64,000 nucleotides of DNA from Rathayibacter rathayi (GCF_004011095.1 NZ_CP028129.1:1488001-1552000), one strand, 5' to 3'. Shown: positions 9,189-21,383, numbered from the stretch's first letter. Made by a program: numbers and translations. The notes: a model not told the origin generated them from the sequence alone.

Positions 9189-9686
9189 ATGAGCGAGAGC
9201 AGGCCTGTGGAGGACGGTTCGCGGCGGTTAGAGGCGGATGCAGCGGCACGCGGCCTGGCCGTCGAGATCGTGGAGCGGCCACCGGCCGGCAGTCTGCGGG
9301 AGGCGGCCCAGCTGCTCGGCATCGACCCCGGCGACCTCGTGAAGTCGCTGGTAGTGAGGCGCCACGATGGCGGCTACCTGTTCGCACTCGTCCCCGGCGG
9401 GCGTCAGATCGCATGGCCGAAGCTGCGCGCGGTGGTCGGAGTGAACAGGCTGCGCCTCCCCGACGAGACAGCCGCACTCGAGGCTACCGGCTACCGGCGC
9501 GGCACCATCACGCCCATCGGCTCCACGATCGCCTGGCCGGTCTACGCCGATGAACGCCTCCTCGGCCGTCGCGTCGCGATGGGCGCGGGCGCCGACGGGC
9601 GCAGCGCCTTCGTCGACGCGGACGCCCTGGTGGCCGCCTACGCGGCGACCGTGGCCGACATCACCATCGCGGAGCTTGCGCGCTGA
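9189..9686 (+). CDS. YbaK/EbsC-family aminoacyl-tRNA deacylase
   Basis: Small single-domain protein of 165 residues that in characterised relatives removes Cys or Ala mischarged on tRNA(Pro). The family fold is visible: REAAQLLGIDPGDLVKSLVV with the active-site Lys, a mid-domain ALVPGGRQIAWPKL segment, and GYRRGTITPIG followed by the closing strand. Divergently oriented from dusB with a short shared upstream region (9126-9188), and convergent with the aminotransferase gene, from whose stop it is 4 bp away. Confidence 0.9.
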   Translation: MSESRPVEDGSRRLEADAAARGLAVEIVERPPAGSLREAAQLLGIDPGDLVKSLVVRRHDGGYLFALVPGGRQIAWPKLRAVVGVNRLRLPDETAALEATGYRRGTITPIGSTIAWPVYADERLLGRRVAMGAGADGRSAFVDADALVAAYAATVADITIAELAR

Positions 9687-9690
9687 CCTG

Positions 9691-10758
9691 TCACGCGGTC
9701 AAGCCCGTCAGCACGCGGACAAGTTCATCGACGTCGGACTCGTCGTTCCAGAGGTGGAAGGCGATGCGGAGCCGGCCACCGCGCCCCGATACGCGCAGGC
9801 CCGCGGCCTGCAGCCGCTCCTGGTCCGCGCCGTCCGCATCCGGCCAGGACACGATCGCCCGGTGCTGCGGCTCCCGGTCCAGGCGCTCGCAGAGCGCGTC
9901 ACCGAGCCCAGACGCGTGCGCCCAGACCGCGCCGATGTCGAGTGAGCGGAACAGCGCGAGCGAGGCCTCCGCTCCGGCGAACGCCTGCCAGGCGGGTGAG
10001 ACGTCAAAGCGGCGGGCGTTCTCGGCCAGGTGCATGGCCGGTCCGTAGCACGACGACCAGACGTCCTCGCCCGAGTACCAGCCGGCCTGCACGGGCACGA
10101 GCTCGGCCGCATAGGCGGGCGAGACGGTGAGGAACGCGACTCCGCGGGGCGAGCAGAGCCACTTGTAGGCGTGGGTGAGCGTCGCGTCGAAACGGGAGGC
10201 GTTGACCGGCAGGACGCCGGCCGCCTGCGTGAGGTCGCAAGCCGTCCGCACCCCGTGGCGCGCCGCGGCCTCGATCACGGCGTCGAGGTCGGCGAGGGCG
10301 CCGCTGCTGGACTGCACGGCCGAGAAGACGACGAGGTCATCCGCCTCCTCGACGGAATCGGCCAGCGCCTCCAGCGCGACGGAGCGGACCACCACGCCGC
10401 GGTGCGCCTGCGCGAGAAAGGGGAAGACGATGGAGGAGAAGTCGCCGTCGACGCACAGCACCCGCGCCCCGTCCGGCAGCGAGGCGGCGAGGACGGCGGC
10501 CATCGCGGAGGTCTGCGAGCCGATCGCGACGCGGTCGACCGGGATACCGGCGAGGACGGCGAACGACGCGCGAGCGCGCTCGGCGACCGCTCCGTACCCG
10601 GCGGCCGTGCTCTCGCCGCTCGACCAGCCGTCGAGGTCGGCGCGCAACGCCTCGACGGTCTCGCGGGGCGGCAGGCCGAGCGTGCAGGCGTTGTGGTAGC
10701 CGCGGGCACCGGCGAAGCGCGCGCGCAGGTCGGCGTGGTTCGGCAGTGCTGTGCTCAC
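9691..10758 (-). CDS. Class V aminotransferase / cysteine desulfurase-like PLP enzyme
   Basis: PLP-dependent fold-type I enzyme, about 355 residues. The lysine that would bind PLP is in THAYKWLCSPRG, and the phosphate-contact region IGSQTSAM and the CDLTQAAGVLPV strand are present. The start chosen is GTG at 10758 (STALPNHADLR); further upstream codons lack the family N-terminus. The true substrate is unknown; the closest general description is a kynureninase/aminotransferase V-like protein. Convergent with ybaK; the oxidoreductase gene is upstream on the same strand. Confidence 0.88.
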   Translation of the reverse strand: MSTALPNHADLRARFAGARGYHNACTLGLPPRETVEALRADLDGWSSGESTAAGYGAVAERARASFAVLAGIPVDRVAIGSQTSAMAAVLAASLPDGARVLCVDGDFSSIVFPFLAQAHRGVVVRSVALEALADSVEEADDLVVFSAVQSSSGALADLDAVIEAAARHGVRTACDLTQAAGVLPVNASRFDATLTHAYKWLCSPRGVAFLTVSPAYAAELVPVQAGWYSGEDVWSSCYGPAMHLAENARRFDVSPAWQAFAGAEASLALFRSLDIGAVWAHASGLGDALCERLDREPQHRAIVSWPDADGADQERLQAAGLRVSGRGGRLRIAFHLWNDESDVDELVRVLTGLTA

Positions 10759-10830
10759 CCTTCGAGGATGACGTGTCCGGAGCCGGATCGCCAAGACGCG
10801 CACGGCGCCGGGCGCGTCGGTGTTGCGCGG

Positions 10831-11849
10831 TCAGCGGGCGAGCGCGTGCGCCTGCTCGATCACGGCGACGACCTCGCGCGCCTCGCGGACATCGACCGGT
10901 GGCGGGCCCCCTCCCGCAGCGACCGGGCGACCTGCTCGAGGAACGCGGCGTAGCGTCCGCGCTCGCTCGGCACACGCCGCGCTCCGGAGTCGTCGACGAG
11001 CACGCCCCAGCCCTCCGGAGCGACCTCGCCGAAGCCCGCGTCCTCGGGGCGCGCGTCGCCGGTGCGGAGCGCGTTCTCCTGCGGGTCGAGGCCGTCGACG
11101 CTGAACGCGCCGCGGGTGCCGAGCACCCGGAAGCGCGGACCGCTCGCCCGAGCGACGCGGCTCATCGCGAGGTGCGAGCGCACGCCGGTGCCGTGCAGGA
11201 GCGAGACGAACGCGTCGTCCTCGCTCGCGCCCCCCGCGTGCACCACACGGGTCTCGGCAGCGGTGACCGTCGCCGGGCCGAAGAGGAGCAGCGCCTGGTC
11301 GACCAGGTGGCTGCCGAGGTCGAAGAGGATCCCACCGCCCTCGGCCACGCCGATCCGGCTCTGCCAGCGACCGGTCTTCGGCGCGCTCCAGCGCTCGAAC
11401 GTCGACTCGAAGCGGATCACGTCCCCCAGCACCCCCTTGTGGAGCAGGCGGCGGAGCGTGAGCAGGTCGGCGTCCCAGCGCCGGTTCTGGAACACGAACA
11501 CGGGTGCACCGCTCGCCTCCGACGCGGCGATGATCGCGTCCGCGTCCGCCGTGCTCGGCGCGAAGGGTTTGTCGATCACGACGGCAACGCCGGCCTCGAG
11601 CGCCCGGACAGCCTGCTCGCGGTGCACGGAGGGAGGCGTCGCGAGCACGATCAGCTCGGGCCCCTCCGCGAGCACCGCGTCGAGGTCGGGCAGGACCCGT
11701 GCACCGGGATGGGCCCCGGAGGCGGCTGCCGCGCGCCCGGCATCGCGCGTCGCGACGGCAACGAGTTCGAACGCGGGATCGGCGGCGAGGAACGGCCCGT
11801 GGAAGACGCTGCCCGCCAGCCCATAGCCGACGAGCCCCGCCCGGATCAC
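10831..11849 (-). pseudogene. Gfo/Idh/MocA-family oxidoreductase, single-base frameshift near the 3' end
   Basis: NAD(P)-dependent sugar/inositol-type dehydrogenase. The N-terminal Rossmann motif GLVGYGLAGSVFHGPF, the EKP-type motif in VIDKPFAPS and the C-terminal sheet (EGGGILFDLGSHLVDQ) are intact. The start GTG overlaps the uppS stop by 4 bp (11846-11849). The frame is lost at a 5-C run (10907-10911 on the plus strand): adding one base restores a normal ending, ...EGGPPPVDVREAREVVAVIE..., that stops at 10831. Without it the protein ends in an unrelated Arg/Ser tail. Either a recent mutation or an assembly indel; the rest looks under selection. Confidence 0.85.
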
Positions 11850-12649
11850 GAGGACGCTCCCGGCACGTCGACCGCGCCACCGAAGCGCCGGGAACGGCCG
11901 GAGTAGTGCTCGATCGCCTCCCACAGGTCGGTGCGGCTGAAGTCCGGCCAGAGCCGGTCGAGGAACACCATCTCGGCGTACGCGCTCTGCCAGAGCAGGA
12001 AGTTGCTGGTGCGCTGCTCGCCGGAGGAACGCACGAAGAGATCGACGTCTGGCAGCTCGGGCACGTAGAGCGCCCGGGCGATGGTCTTCTCGGTGATGCC
12101 GGAGGGCTTTAGCCGCCCGGCCTGCACCTCGGCGGCGAGGCGCTGCACCGCGTCGGCGATCTCGGTGCGCCCGCCGTAGTTGACGCACATGGTGAGGGTG
12201 AGCACATCGTTGCCGGCGGTCATCCGCTCGGCGAACTGCAGCTCGGTGATCACCGACGCCCACAGGCGGGGCTTGCGGCCGGCCCAGCGGACGCACACGC
12301 CCCACTCGTTGAGCTGGTCGCGGCGCCGATGCAGCACGGCGCGGTTGAATCCCATCAAGAAGCGCACCTCCTCGGGCGAGCGCTTCCAGTTCTCGGTCGA
12401 GAACGCGTAGACGCTGAGGTGCTTGACGCCGATCTGGATCGCTCCGGCCACGACGTCCAGCAGCGCCGCCTCGCCACGCTTGTGCCCCTCGATCCTGGTC
12501 AGGCCGCGGGAGTTGGCCCAGCGGCCGTTGCCGTCCATCACGATCGCGACGTGCGCGGGGACCGCCTCCCGCGGGATCGCGGGCGGGTGGATCCCGGTCC
12601 AGTCCAGGGGACGGTAGGGCTCGGCGTCCTTGTGGGTGAAGGGCTTCAT
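11846..12649 (-). CDS. uppS: Isoprenyl transferase (undecaprenyl/decaprenyl diphosphate synthase)
   Basis: Cis-prenyltransferase that elongates a short allylic diphosphate with isopentenyl diphosphate to make the lipid carrier for peptidoglycan, 267 residues. Diagnostic motifs: [12 protein letters not shown] with the catalytic Asp at residue 39, STENWKR, and [19 protein letters not shown] near the C-terminus. The ATG start overlaps the recO stop (ATGA, 12646-12649), and its own stop overlaps the oxidoreductase start. recO-uppS adjacency is common in actinobacteria. Confidence 0.97.
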   Translation of the reverse strand: MKPFTHKDAEPYRPLDWTGIHPPAIPREAVPAHVAIVMDGNGRWANSRGLTRIEGHKRGEAALLDVVAGAIQIGVKHLSVYAFSTENWKRSPEEVRFLMGFNRAVLHRRRDQLNEWGVCVRWAGRKPRLWASVITELQFAERMTAGNDVLTLTMCVNYGGRTEIADAVQRLAAEVQAGRLKPSGITEKTIARALYVPELPDVDLFVRSSGEQRTSNFLLWQSAYAEMVFLDRLWPDFSRTDLWEAIEHYSGRSRRFGGAVDVPGASS

Positions 12650-13368
12650 CGGGTGACGTGCTCCAGGGATCTCAGACCGCGTTCGAGGTGGAACTGCGTG
12701 TAAGCGGCGACCACTCCGCTCGCTCGCGATCGCGTGGTCGGCTCGGTGGTCGTGGTGTGGGCCCAGTCTCCCGTCAGCAGCGCGCCCAGCAGGACCACGA
12801 CCTCCGGGGCGACCCGCGGTGCGCCGGGCGGCGTGCAATCGGCGCAGACGACGCCTCCGAGCTGCACCACGACCGCGCCGTGGGGTCCGGGGGCGCCGCA
12901 GCGCGCGCAGTCCTCGAAGCTGGGCGCCCAGCCCGCGATCGACAATGCCCGCAGGAGGTAGGAGTCGAGCGTGAGCACCGGCTCGTGCTCGTGCTTCGAG
13001 AGCGAGCGCAGGGCCCCGACGAGCAGGAGGTACTGCTGCAGGGAGACGTCCGCGTCGGTGAGGCGGTCGGCGGTCTCGACCATCGCGCTCGCCGCGGTGT
13101 AGCTGTCGTAGTCGGCGGCGATCAGCGCACCGTACGCGCCGAGCGACTCGGCCTGCGTGACGATGTCCAGGCTCCGGCCCTCGTAGAGCTGGAGGTCGGC
13201 CACCATGAACGGCTCGAGCCTTGACCCGAACTTGGAGCCGGTTTTGCGCACGCCCTTCGCCACCGCGCGGATCTTGCCGTGGCTGCGCGAGAGCAGGGTC
13301 ACGATGCGGTCGGCTTCGCCCAACTTGTGTGTGCGGAGCACCACGGCTTCGTCACGATAGGTGGGCAT
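12646..13368 (-). CDS. recO: DNA repair protein RecO
   Basis: Recombination mediator that helps load RecA with RecR, 240 residues. N-terminal OB fold begins [20 protein letters not shown] and contains [15 protein letters not shown]; a C-terminal helical domain carries a four-Cys zinc site (CARCG ... CADC). First gene of a recO-uppS-oxidoreductase run, each junction overlapping by 4 bp. The gene upstream (TRIC-type) is divergent. Confidence 0.97.
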   Translation of the reverse strand: MPTYRDEAVVLRTHKLGEADRIVTLLSRSHGKIRAVAKGVRKTGSKFGSRLEPFMVADLQLYEGRSLDIVTQAESLGAYGALIAADYDSYTAASAMVETADRLTDADVSLQQYLLLVGALRSLSKHEHEPVLTLDSYLLRALSIAGWAPSFEDCARCGAPGPHGAVVVQLGGVVCADCTPPGAPRVAPEVVVLLGALLTGDWAHTTTTEPTTRSRASGVVAAYTQFHLERGLRSLEHVTR

Positions 13369-13460
13369 CCCCCGATTATCCCCCCGACCCCCGACACCGA
13401 CCCGACACCCGCTGAGCGGCGCGGCAGGAGCGCAGCCCCGCGTCGTGGAACGATGTCCGG

Positions 13461-14129
13461 GTGGCAGCCTCCCTGTTCGAGATCCCGGCCTGGGCCGACC
13501 TACTCGCGATCGCCATCGGCTGCCTCCAGGGCGCGATGTTCGCGGGCGAGTTCCGCGACCGCCGGATCGACCTGCTCGGCGTCACCATCATCGGCACGGC
13601 GACGGGCCTGGGCGGTGGTGTGCTCCGCGATCTGCTGCTGCAGACGCCGCTCGTGGCGCTGCATACCGACGCCTACCTGATCGTCGCCGTCACCGCCTCC
13701 CTGCTCGGGATGCTGCTCCAGCACCTGCTGAACCGCGTCGACGGCACGATCACCGCCCTCGACGCACTGACCCTCGGGCTCTTCGGCGCGATCGGCACCA
13801 CCAAGGCCCTCTCGCTGGGCGTGCCGGAGGTGCCCGCAGTCTTCGTGGGCACGGTCTCGGCGGTCGGCGGCTCGGTCGTGCGCGACATCCTGCTGAACCG
13901 GCCGATCACGCTGATGCACGTCGGCTCGCTGTACGCGGTCGCCGCCTCGGTGGGCACGGGCGTGCTGGTCCTCGCGCTGCGCTTCGGAGTGACGATCGAC
14001 TTCGCCGCGCCGCTCGCCGTGGGCGTGACCGCGCTCATCCGCCTCCTCGCGGTCCGCTACGGCTGGAGCCTCCCCGAGCAGCGCGCCCTGAGAGGCGTCC
14101 CCCGCCTCCGCTGGCGCCGCCGCGCGTGA
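13461..14129 (+). CDS. TRIC-type cation channel / UPF0126 membrane protein
   Basis: Polytopic membrane protein of 222 residues with about seven helices arranged as an internal duplication: the glycine motif [10 protein letters not shown] in the first half is echoed by [11 protein letters not shown] in the second. Prokaryotic relatives form trimeric cation-permeable channels; the ion carried here is unknown. The start is GTG at 13461 ([13 protein letters not shown]). The C-terminus is a short basic tail. Convergent with leuA across a 38-bp gap holding a candidate bidirectional terminator. Confidence 0.88.
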   Translation: MAASLFEIPAWADLLAIAIGCLQGAMFAGEFRDRRIDLLGVTIIGTATGLGGGVLRDLLLQTPLVALHTDAYLIVAVTASLLGMLLQHLLNRVDGTITALDALTLGLFGAIGTTKALSLGVPEVPAVFVGTVSAVGGSVVRDILLNRPITLMHVGSLYAVAASVGTGVLVLALRFGVTIDFAAPLAVGVTALIRLLAVRYGWSLPEQRALRGVPRLRWRRRA

Positions 14130-14139
14130 CACCGCACGC

Positions 14140-14167
14140 CCCGCCCGGGTTCCCCGAGTAGGGCGGG
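14140..14167. terminator. Candidate bidirectional terminator between TRIC gene and leuA
   Basis: CCCGCCC (14140-14146) can pair with GGGCGGG (14161-14167) over a 14-base loop, immediately between two convergent genes. There is no T tract, so support is positional only. Confidence 0.4.
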
Positions 14168-16108
<1,941 letters not shown>

Positions 16109-16110
16109 TC

Positions 16111-16116
16111 AGGTTA
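16111..16116 (-). promoter_or_regulatory. -10 box of the leuA leader promoter
   Basis: Extended-type TGC-TAACCT on the minus strand, with a TGACGG-like -35 about 16 bp further upstream. The predicted transcript starts at the GTG of the leader peptide. Confidence 0.55.
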
Positions 16117-16152
16117 GCATCGCGCCCACGACCCGTCACCCCGCAGGCGTGC

Positions 16153-16821
16153 TCAGTCGACCAGGCCATTCTCGTAGGCGAAGACGACCAGCTGCACGCG
16201 ATCGCGCAGGCCGAGCTTGCCGAGCGTGCGGCTGATGTGCGTCTTCACCGTCGCCTCGCTGAGGAATTCGGCGCGCGCGATCTCGGTGTTGCTCATTCCA
16301 CGGGCGGCGAGGTGGAAGATCTCACGCTCGCGATCGGTGAGCGTCGTGAATTCGACCGGCGTCTCGCGGCCGCTCCCCGCCGCTCCGAAATGCTCGAAGA
16401 GTTCACGGGTCGCGGAAGCGGCGACCACCGCGGTCCCCGCGTGCACGGTGCGGACGGAGGCGAGCAGGAAGCCGGGCTCCGTGTCCTTCAGCAGGAAGCC
16501 GCTGGCTCCAGCGCGAATCGCGCGCGCGGCAGCCTCGTCGAGGTCAAAGGTGGTCAGCACCAGGATGCGCGGCGGCTCGACCCGGCGCTCCTGGGCCTGG
16601 GCGAGGATCCGCCGGGTCGACTCGATGCCATCGACGCCGGGCATGCGGATATCCATCAGCACCACATCGGGCGTCAGCTCCGCGACCAGCTCCGCCCCCT
16701 CCGCTCCGTCCGAGGCCTCGCCGACGACCTCGAGGTCGGGTTGTGAGCCGAGCAGCATACGGATGCCGGCGCGGAACAGTGCCTGGTCGTCGACGAGGAC
16801 GAGGCGGATGGTGTCGGTCAT
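16153..16821 (-). CDS. Two-component response regulator, NarL/LuxR family
   Basis: DNA-binding response regulator of 222 residues. The receiver domain has the acidic pocket LVDD (residues 10-12) and the phospho-acceptor Asp57 in LMDIRMPG, with Thr and Lys switch residues in VLTTFDLDE and LLKDTEPG. The C-terminal LuxR-type helix-turn-helix is TDREREIFHLAARGMSNTEIA (split by one residue here) followed by SEATVKTHI. Its start overlaps the kinase stop by 4 bp, so the pair is co-expressed. Target genes are unknown; no obvious operator was recognised beside it. Confidence 0.95.
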   Translation of the reverse strand: MTDTIRLVLVDDQALFRAGIRMLLGSQPDLEVVGEASDGAEGAELVAELTPDVVLMDIRMPGVDGIESTRRILAQAQERRVEPPRILVLTTFDLDEAAARAIRAGASGFLLKDTEPGFLLASVRTVHAGTAVVAASATRELFEHFGAAGSGRETPVEFTTLTDREREIFHLAARGMSNTEIARAEFLSEATVKTHISRTLGKLGLRDRVQLVVFAYENGLVD

Positions 16822-18557
16822 ACGGGGCTGCCTCCGAGGGCGAGGGGTGGTGCGGGGCGGGCGAGGGATGGGGAGGAAGGGAGACGCGCGTCGACGACGA
16901 AGTCGTCACCGACCGGGCCCGCGGACAGCACTCCCCCGACCAGGACGGCGCGCTCGCGCATGCCGACCAGGCCGTGGCCCTCGCCGGGCAGGGCGTCGCG
17001 ATCGAGGTCGGTGCAGCGCGCGTTGCGCACCGTGAGGGTGAGCTCACCGCCGTCCTGGCGGAGGGTGACATCGAGCGGGGAGCCCGGACGACCGTGCCGG
17101 AGGGCATTGGTCGTCGCCTCCTGGGCGATGCGGTACAGGGCGAGCCCGACGGCGCGCGGCACTGCCTCCAGGTCGACGGCGAGATCGGCGCGGATCGGCG
17201 CGCCGGCTCCGCTGACGCTCTCGAGCAGAGCCGGCAGGTTGCCGGCGCCCGGCTGGGGGCCGTTGCTCTGCGAGTGCCGCAGCTGGGCGAGGAGCACGCG
17301 GACGTCGCCGAGCGCGTCCCGGGCGACGGACGAGATGGTCAGCAGTGCCGCATCGGTTCGCTCGGGACTGGTGACGCGGAGGTAGCGGGCTCCGTCGGCC
17401 TGCGCGATCACGACGGCGAGGGAGTGGGCGACGACGTCGTGCATGTCGCGCGCGATCCGGTTGCGCTCCTCCACCGCGTCGAGCTCGCGCTGGGCTCGGG
17501 CGCGCTCCTGCTCGGCCTGCGCGCGCAGGGTCTGGCCCTCTCGGGTGCGCCGTGCTGAGCGGGAGAGCAGGCCGATGGTCCAGGAAAGAACGAGGGTCGC
17601 CAGGATGCCGCCGAAGGTACCGCCGACGCTGATCAGAGCGAGGTCGTCACTCCGAAACAACTCGAAAACGACGAGAAGATACGTCGCCGCCACGATCGCA
17701 CCGACGACCGCGGAGACCGCTCCCGCCGCCCTCACCCGCCGCGACTCGGAGGCGCCGGTACCGAAGAGCACCACCAGGATCGCGATGTCGCCGGGACTGG
17801 GCGGCAGATTCAGACCCATCTGGAGAGCCGCGGCCGCCCAAGCGATCGTCAGGGCCGATGCGGGCGAGCGACGCTGGAGCACCAGGGCCACGGCGAGCAC
17901 CGCTGCCGCGAGAAGGTGCACTGTCTCCGCAGAAGCGGCCACGAACGCTGCGTCGATCAGGAGGAGCACCAGCGCCTGCATGCCCGCGATGCCGACGGCG
18001 TACGGATCCTGCGGGCCGACGACACGGATCAGCAGCGCATTGATCCGGTCGTCCCGGGGAACAGGCGCGCGCAGAGCGAGGAGGTAGACGAGGACCTGCG
18101 CGGCGCCGAGGACCGAGGCGACGACGAGGGCGACCAGGACCCGCACGAGGAGTTCCATCCGGGTAGGGAGCCCGGACAAATTGAGCGAACCCGAGAGTCG
18201 CGCCGCGACGCCGATGCCGCCGATGCCCGCGAGGATCAGGCCGCCGGCGAGCGCCAGGGCCCGGGTCCACGGCCCGACCCTGCGGGTGGTCTGCCAGAGC
18301 ACCACGAGCCCCACGAGCGCACCGTCCACCGCGAGACCGCCCAGCAGGAAGCCGCTGCCGGTGAGAACAACGAAGCCGAGGAGCGAGGGAGCCAGGGCGG
18401 GCAGGAACCCGGCGACAGCCAGGGCCAGGGCGAGCACGAGGCCACCCATAATGCGGTCGGGCGAGCTGGCGCCGGAGAGGCCGATCAGCAGATGGAGGGC
18501 CGCGAGCAACGCGCCGGCGATCGGCAGAGTCGCCGGTCGGTCCAGGAGCGCACGCAT
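16818..18557 (-). CDS. Sensor histidine kinase, HisKA_3 (NarX/DesK-type)
   Basis: Membrane-bound partner kinase of 579 residues. The N-terminal ~340 residues contain about ten hydrophobic helices with no recognisable extracellular sensor domain, so it probably senses membrane or intramembrane stimuli. A coiled segment rich in Arg/Glu (EQERARAQRELDAVEERN) leads into the phospho-acceptor motif ARDMHDVVAHSLAVV. The ATPase domain follows (NALRHG, and EGHGLVGMRERA as the G box). Divergent or isolated from era (71-bp gap). The signal is unknown. Confidence 0.93.
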   Translation of the reverse strand: MRALLDRPATLPIAGALLAALHLLIGLSGASSPDRIMGGLVLALALAVAGFLPALAPSLLGFVVLTGSGFLLGGLAVDGALVGLVVLWQTTRRVGPWTRALALAGGLILAGIGGIGVAARLSGSLNLSGLPTRMELLVRVLVALVVASVLGAAQVLVYLLALRAPVPRDDRINALLIRVVGPQDPYAVGIAGMQALVLLLIDAAFVAASAETVHLLAAAVLAVALVLQRRSPASALTIAWAAAALQMGLNLPPSPGDIAILVVLFGTGASESRRVRAAGAVSAVVGAIVAATYLLVVFELFRSDDLALISVGGTFGGILATLVLSWTIGLLSRSARRTREGQTLRAQAEQERARAQRELDAVEERNRIARDMHDVVAHSLAVVIAQADGARYLRVTSPERTDAALLTISSVARDALGDVRVLLAQLRHSQSNGPQPGAGNLPALLESVSGAGAPIRADLAVDLEAVPRAVGLALYRIAQEATTNALRHGRPGSPLDVTLRQDGGELTLTVRNARCTDLDRDALPGEGHGLVGMRERAVLVGGVLSAGPVGDDFVVDARLPSSPSLARPAPPLALGGSPV

Positions 18558-18628
18558 GGACTACACGCTAGGGGTTCGCTCCCTCCGCGGCGTCGTCCTG
18601 ACGGGCGACGGCCGTCCGTCGGAGGGTG

Positions 18629-19540
18629 TCAGAAGCCCAAGCGACCCAGCAGCTTCGGGTCGCGCTGCCACTCCTTGGCGACCTTGACGCGGATGGAGAG
18701 GAACACGCGGCGCCCGAGGAGGCGCTCGATCTGCTCGCGCGAGACCGCACCGACCTCGCGCAGGCGCTGACCGCCCTTACCGATGATGATGCCCTTCTGG
18801 CTGTCGCGTTCCACGAAGACGTTGGCGTAAATGTCGATCAGCGATCCGTCCTCGCGCTCCACCATGTCGTCGAGGGTGACGGCGAGAGAGTGCGGCAGCT
18901 CGTCCGAGACGCCCTCGAGGGCGGCCTCGCGGATGAACTCGGCGATACGCGAGGACATGTCCTCATCGGTCACCGCCTCCTCCGGGTAGAGCGCGGGCGA
19001 CACCGGCATCAGGCGCAGCAGCTCGACGGAGAGCACGTCGAGCTGCTCCTCGGTCACGGCCGAGATCGGAACGATCGTGTCCCAATCGCGCAGCTCCGAC
19101 ACGTCGAGCAGCTGCTTCGCCACGGCCTTCTTGGAGGAGAGATCGACCTTCGAGACGATGGCGACCTTGCGGGTGCGCGGGAACGCCTCGAGCTGCTCGT
19201 TGATGAAGCGGTCGCCCGGGCCGATCGCCTCATCGGCCGGGAAGAGCATCCCGATCACGTCGACGTCACCGAGGGTCGAGGTGACCAGCGAGTTCAGCCG
19301 TTCGCCCAGAAGTGTGCGCGGCCGGTGGATCCCGGGGGTGTCGACGACGATCAACTGGCCGTCGGGTCGATGCACCACTCCGCGGATCGCACGGCGCGTG
19401 GTCTGCGGCTTAGAGCTGGTGATGGCGATCTTCTGACCGACCAGCGCATTGGTGAGCGTCGACTTGCCCACGTTGGGGCGTCCGACGAAGGACACGAAGC
19501 CCGCCCGGTAGGGTGCGGCGGCGGGAGTGCTGTCGGTCAT
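18629..19540 (-). CDS. era: GTPase Era
   Basis: Essential GTPase that binds 16S rRNA during 30S maturation, 303 residues. G1 is VGRPNVGKST (residues 19-28), G3 is VDTPGIH, and the G4-like segment is VSKVDL; the C-terminal KH domain contains GIIIGKGGQRLREVG for rRNA binding. The start overlaps the preceding CNNM gene by 4 bp, the last of a chain of tightly packed genes running from hrcA. Confidence 0.97.
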   Translation of the reverse strand: MTDSTPAAAPYRAGFVSFVGRPNVGKSTLTNALVGQKIAITSSKPQTTRRAIRGVVHRPDGQLIVVDTPGIHRPRTLLGERLNSLVTSTLGDVDVIGMLFPADEAIGPGDRFINEQLEAFPRTRKVAIVSKVDLSSKKAVAKQLLDVSELRDWDTIVPISAVTEEQLDVLSVELLRLMPVSPALYPEEAVTDEDMSSRIAEFIREAALEGVSDELPHSLAVTLDDMVEREDGSLIDIYANVFVERDSQKGIIIGKGGQRLREVGAVSREQIERLLGRRVFLSIRVKVAKEWQRDPKLLGRLGF

Positions 19541-20913
19541 CGTGCGTCCTCGTGCTGGTCGCCCGAGGCTCCGCGGGTGGGAGCCGCGCTCGGGCTGGGG
19601 GTGGTGGTGCCGCCGTCCGCGATGATGGCGACAGGGCCGGTGCCGGGCTCGCCGGCGGTGTCTCGATCGGGATCGCGGCGGACGATCACTGTGGAGATCG
19701 TCCCACGGCGGGGGTCCGCCTGCTCGGCCTCGAGCAGCACGCCGCCGATCCGAGCGGTCGCGCCGCGCTCGGGGAGGCGGCCGTAGGCCTTGGTCAGCAG
19801 CCCGCCGACCGAGTCGACGTCGTCGTCGTCGAGGTCCAGCTCGAACAGCTCGCCGAGCTCGTCCACCGGGAGGCGCGCCGAGACGCGATACACGCCGGAC
19901 GCCGTCTCCTCGATGAGGTCCACCTCGCGGTCATACTCGTCCGAAATGTCGCCCACGAGTTCCTCGATCAGATCCTCCAGAGTGACCAGTCCGGCGATGC
20001 CGCCGTACTCGTCCACGACCATCGCAAGATGGTTGGACTCGAGCTGCATGTGGCGCAGCAGTTCATCGGCCTTCTTCGACTCCGGCACGAACAGCGCGGG
20101 CCGCGCCAGATCGGCCACGGTGTCGTCGTCGTCCGGCCGTTCGTAGGTGTGCCGCGCCACATCGCGGAGGTAAAGCACGCCGAGGACATCATCGACGCCG
20201 TCACCAATCACGGGCAGGCGCGAGATCCCACGGCTGAGCAGGAGGCCCATGCCTGCTCCCACCGAGGAGGTCGCCTCGATCGTCACCATGTCGGTGCGGG
20301 GCACCATCACCTCGCGGACGAAGGTGTCGTTGAATTCGAAGATCGAGTGGATCAGCTCGCGGTCGTCCTGCTCGAGCACGTCCTGTTCGGTCGCCTCGTC
20401 CACCATGCTGAGCAGCTGCTCCTCGGAGGAGAAGCCGGCCGAGCGGCCGGTGCCCGGCGTGACCCGGTTGCCGAGCGCCACGAGCCCGTGCGCGACGGGA
20501 CCCAGCGCGAGCCGCAGCATGTGCACCAGCGAGGCGCTGGTGGACAGAACCGCCCGGGCGTTCGCGCGTCCGACGCTCCGCGGACTGGAGCCGACCAGCA
20601 CGAACGAGACGGCCGCCATGATCAGGATCGCCAGCAGTAGCGCCAGCCAGAGCTGAGCGATCTCGACGACCAGCACCGTGGTGACGAACACCGCGGCGGT
20701 CGTCTCGGCCGCGATCCGCGAGAAGTTGACGACGTTGACGTGGGCGCTCATGTCGCCCGCGATGGCGCGCAGAGCGCGGGCACTGCGGGAGTGCTGGGCC
20801 ATGTCGAGCAGGTCGCTGCGCGAGAGGACGCCGAGTGCGGCGTCGGTCGCCGCGAACCAGCCGCCGACGGCGACGAGCGCGAGGGCGGCGATGAGGAGCT
20901 GAAGCGTGGGCAC
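19537..20913 (-). CDS. CNNM/CorC-family hemolysin-like membrane protein with CBS pair
   Basis: Membrane protein of 458 residues in the CNNM (DUF21) family, related to magnesium and cobalt export. About four N-terminal helices form the DUF21 domain, followed by paired CBS domains (FNDTFVREVMVPRTDM begins the first), and a C-terminal CorC_HlyC domain (MVVDEYGGIAGLVTLEDLIEE, divided here by function not sequence). Sits between ybeY (8-bp gap) and era (4-bp overlap), a conserved order in actinobacteria. Confidence 0.94.
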   Translation of the reverse strand: MPTLQLLIAALALVAVGGWFAATDAALGVLSRSDLLDMAQHSRSARALRAIAGDMSAHVNVVNFSRIAAETTAAVFVTTVLVVEIAQLWLALLLAILIMAAVSFVLVGSSPRSVGRANARAVLSTSASLVHMLRLALGPVAHGLVALGNRVTPGTGRSAGFSSEEQLLSMVDEATEQDVLEQDDRELIHSIFEFNDTFVREVMVPRTDMVTIEATSSVGAGMGLLLSRGISRLPVIGDGVDDVLGVLYLRDVARHTYERPDDDDTVADLARPALFVPESKKADELLRHMQLESNHLAMVVDEYGGIAGLVTLEDLIEELVGDISDEYDREVDLIEETASGVYRVSARLPVDELGELFELDLDDDDVDSVGGLLTKAYGRLPERGATARIGGVLLEAEQADPRRGTISTVIVRRDPDRDTAGEPGTGPVAIIADGGTTTPSPSAAPTRGASGDQHEDAR

Positions 20914-20921
20914 GGCGCGCT

Positions 20922-21383
20922 CTAGCGGCGTCGCTCGCTGATGTGGAAGCCGACCAGGATGTCGCGCTGGATGCCGAACATCTCGCGCTCCTCCTCCGGC
21001 TCGGCGTGGTCGAACCCGAGCAGGTGCAGCAGCCCGTGGGCAGTGAGCAGCTGGAGCTCGTCGAGCACCGAGTGTCCGGCCGCCTCCGCCTGCATCTGCG
21101 CGACCTGCGGGCAGAGCACGATGTCGCCCAGGAGTCCCGCGGGGGTCTGCTCGTCCTCAGTGCCGGGGCGCAGCTCGTCCATCGGGAAGCTCAGCACGTC
21201 GGTCGGACCCGGCTCATCCATCCACTGCACATGCAGCTGCTCCATTGCGCCCTCGTCCACCAGCACGATCGCGAGTTCGGCGTCGGGGTGCACATGGAGG
21301 GAGTCGAGCGCATAGCCGGCGAGGCGCAGCAGCGCGGCATCGTCGACGGGGACGCTCGATTCATTGTTGATCTCGATGCTCAC
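20922..21383 (-). CDS. ybeY: rRNA maturation endoribonuclease YbeY
   Basis: Single-strand-specific zinc endoribonuclease acting in 16S rRNA 3'-end processing and ribosome quality control, 153 residues. The metal-binding motif [14 protein letters not shown] contains the three zinc-ligand histidines; [20 protein letters not shown] precedes the fold core. Located immediately after phoH (38-bp gap) and before the CNNM gene. Confidence 0.97.
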   Translation of the reverse strand: MSIEINNESSVPVDDAALLRLAGYALDSLHVHPDAELAIVLVDEGAMEQLHVQWMDEPGPTDVLSFPMDELRPGTEDEQTPAGLLGDIVLCPQVAQMQAEAAGHSVLDELQLLTAHGLLHLLGFDHAEPEEEREMFGIQRDILVGFHISERRR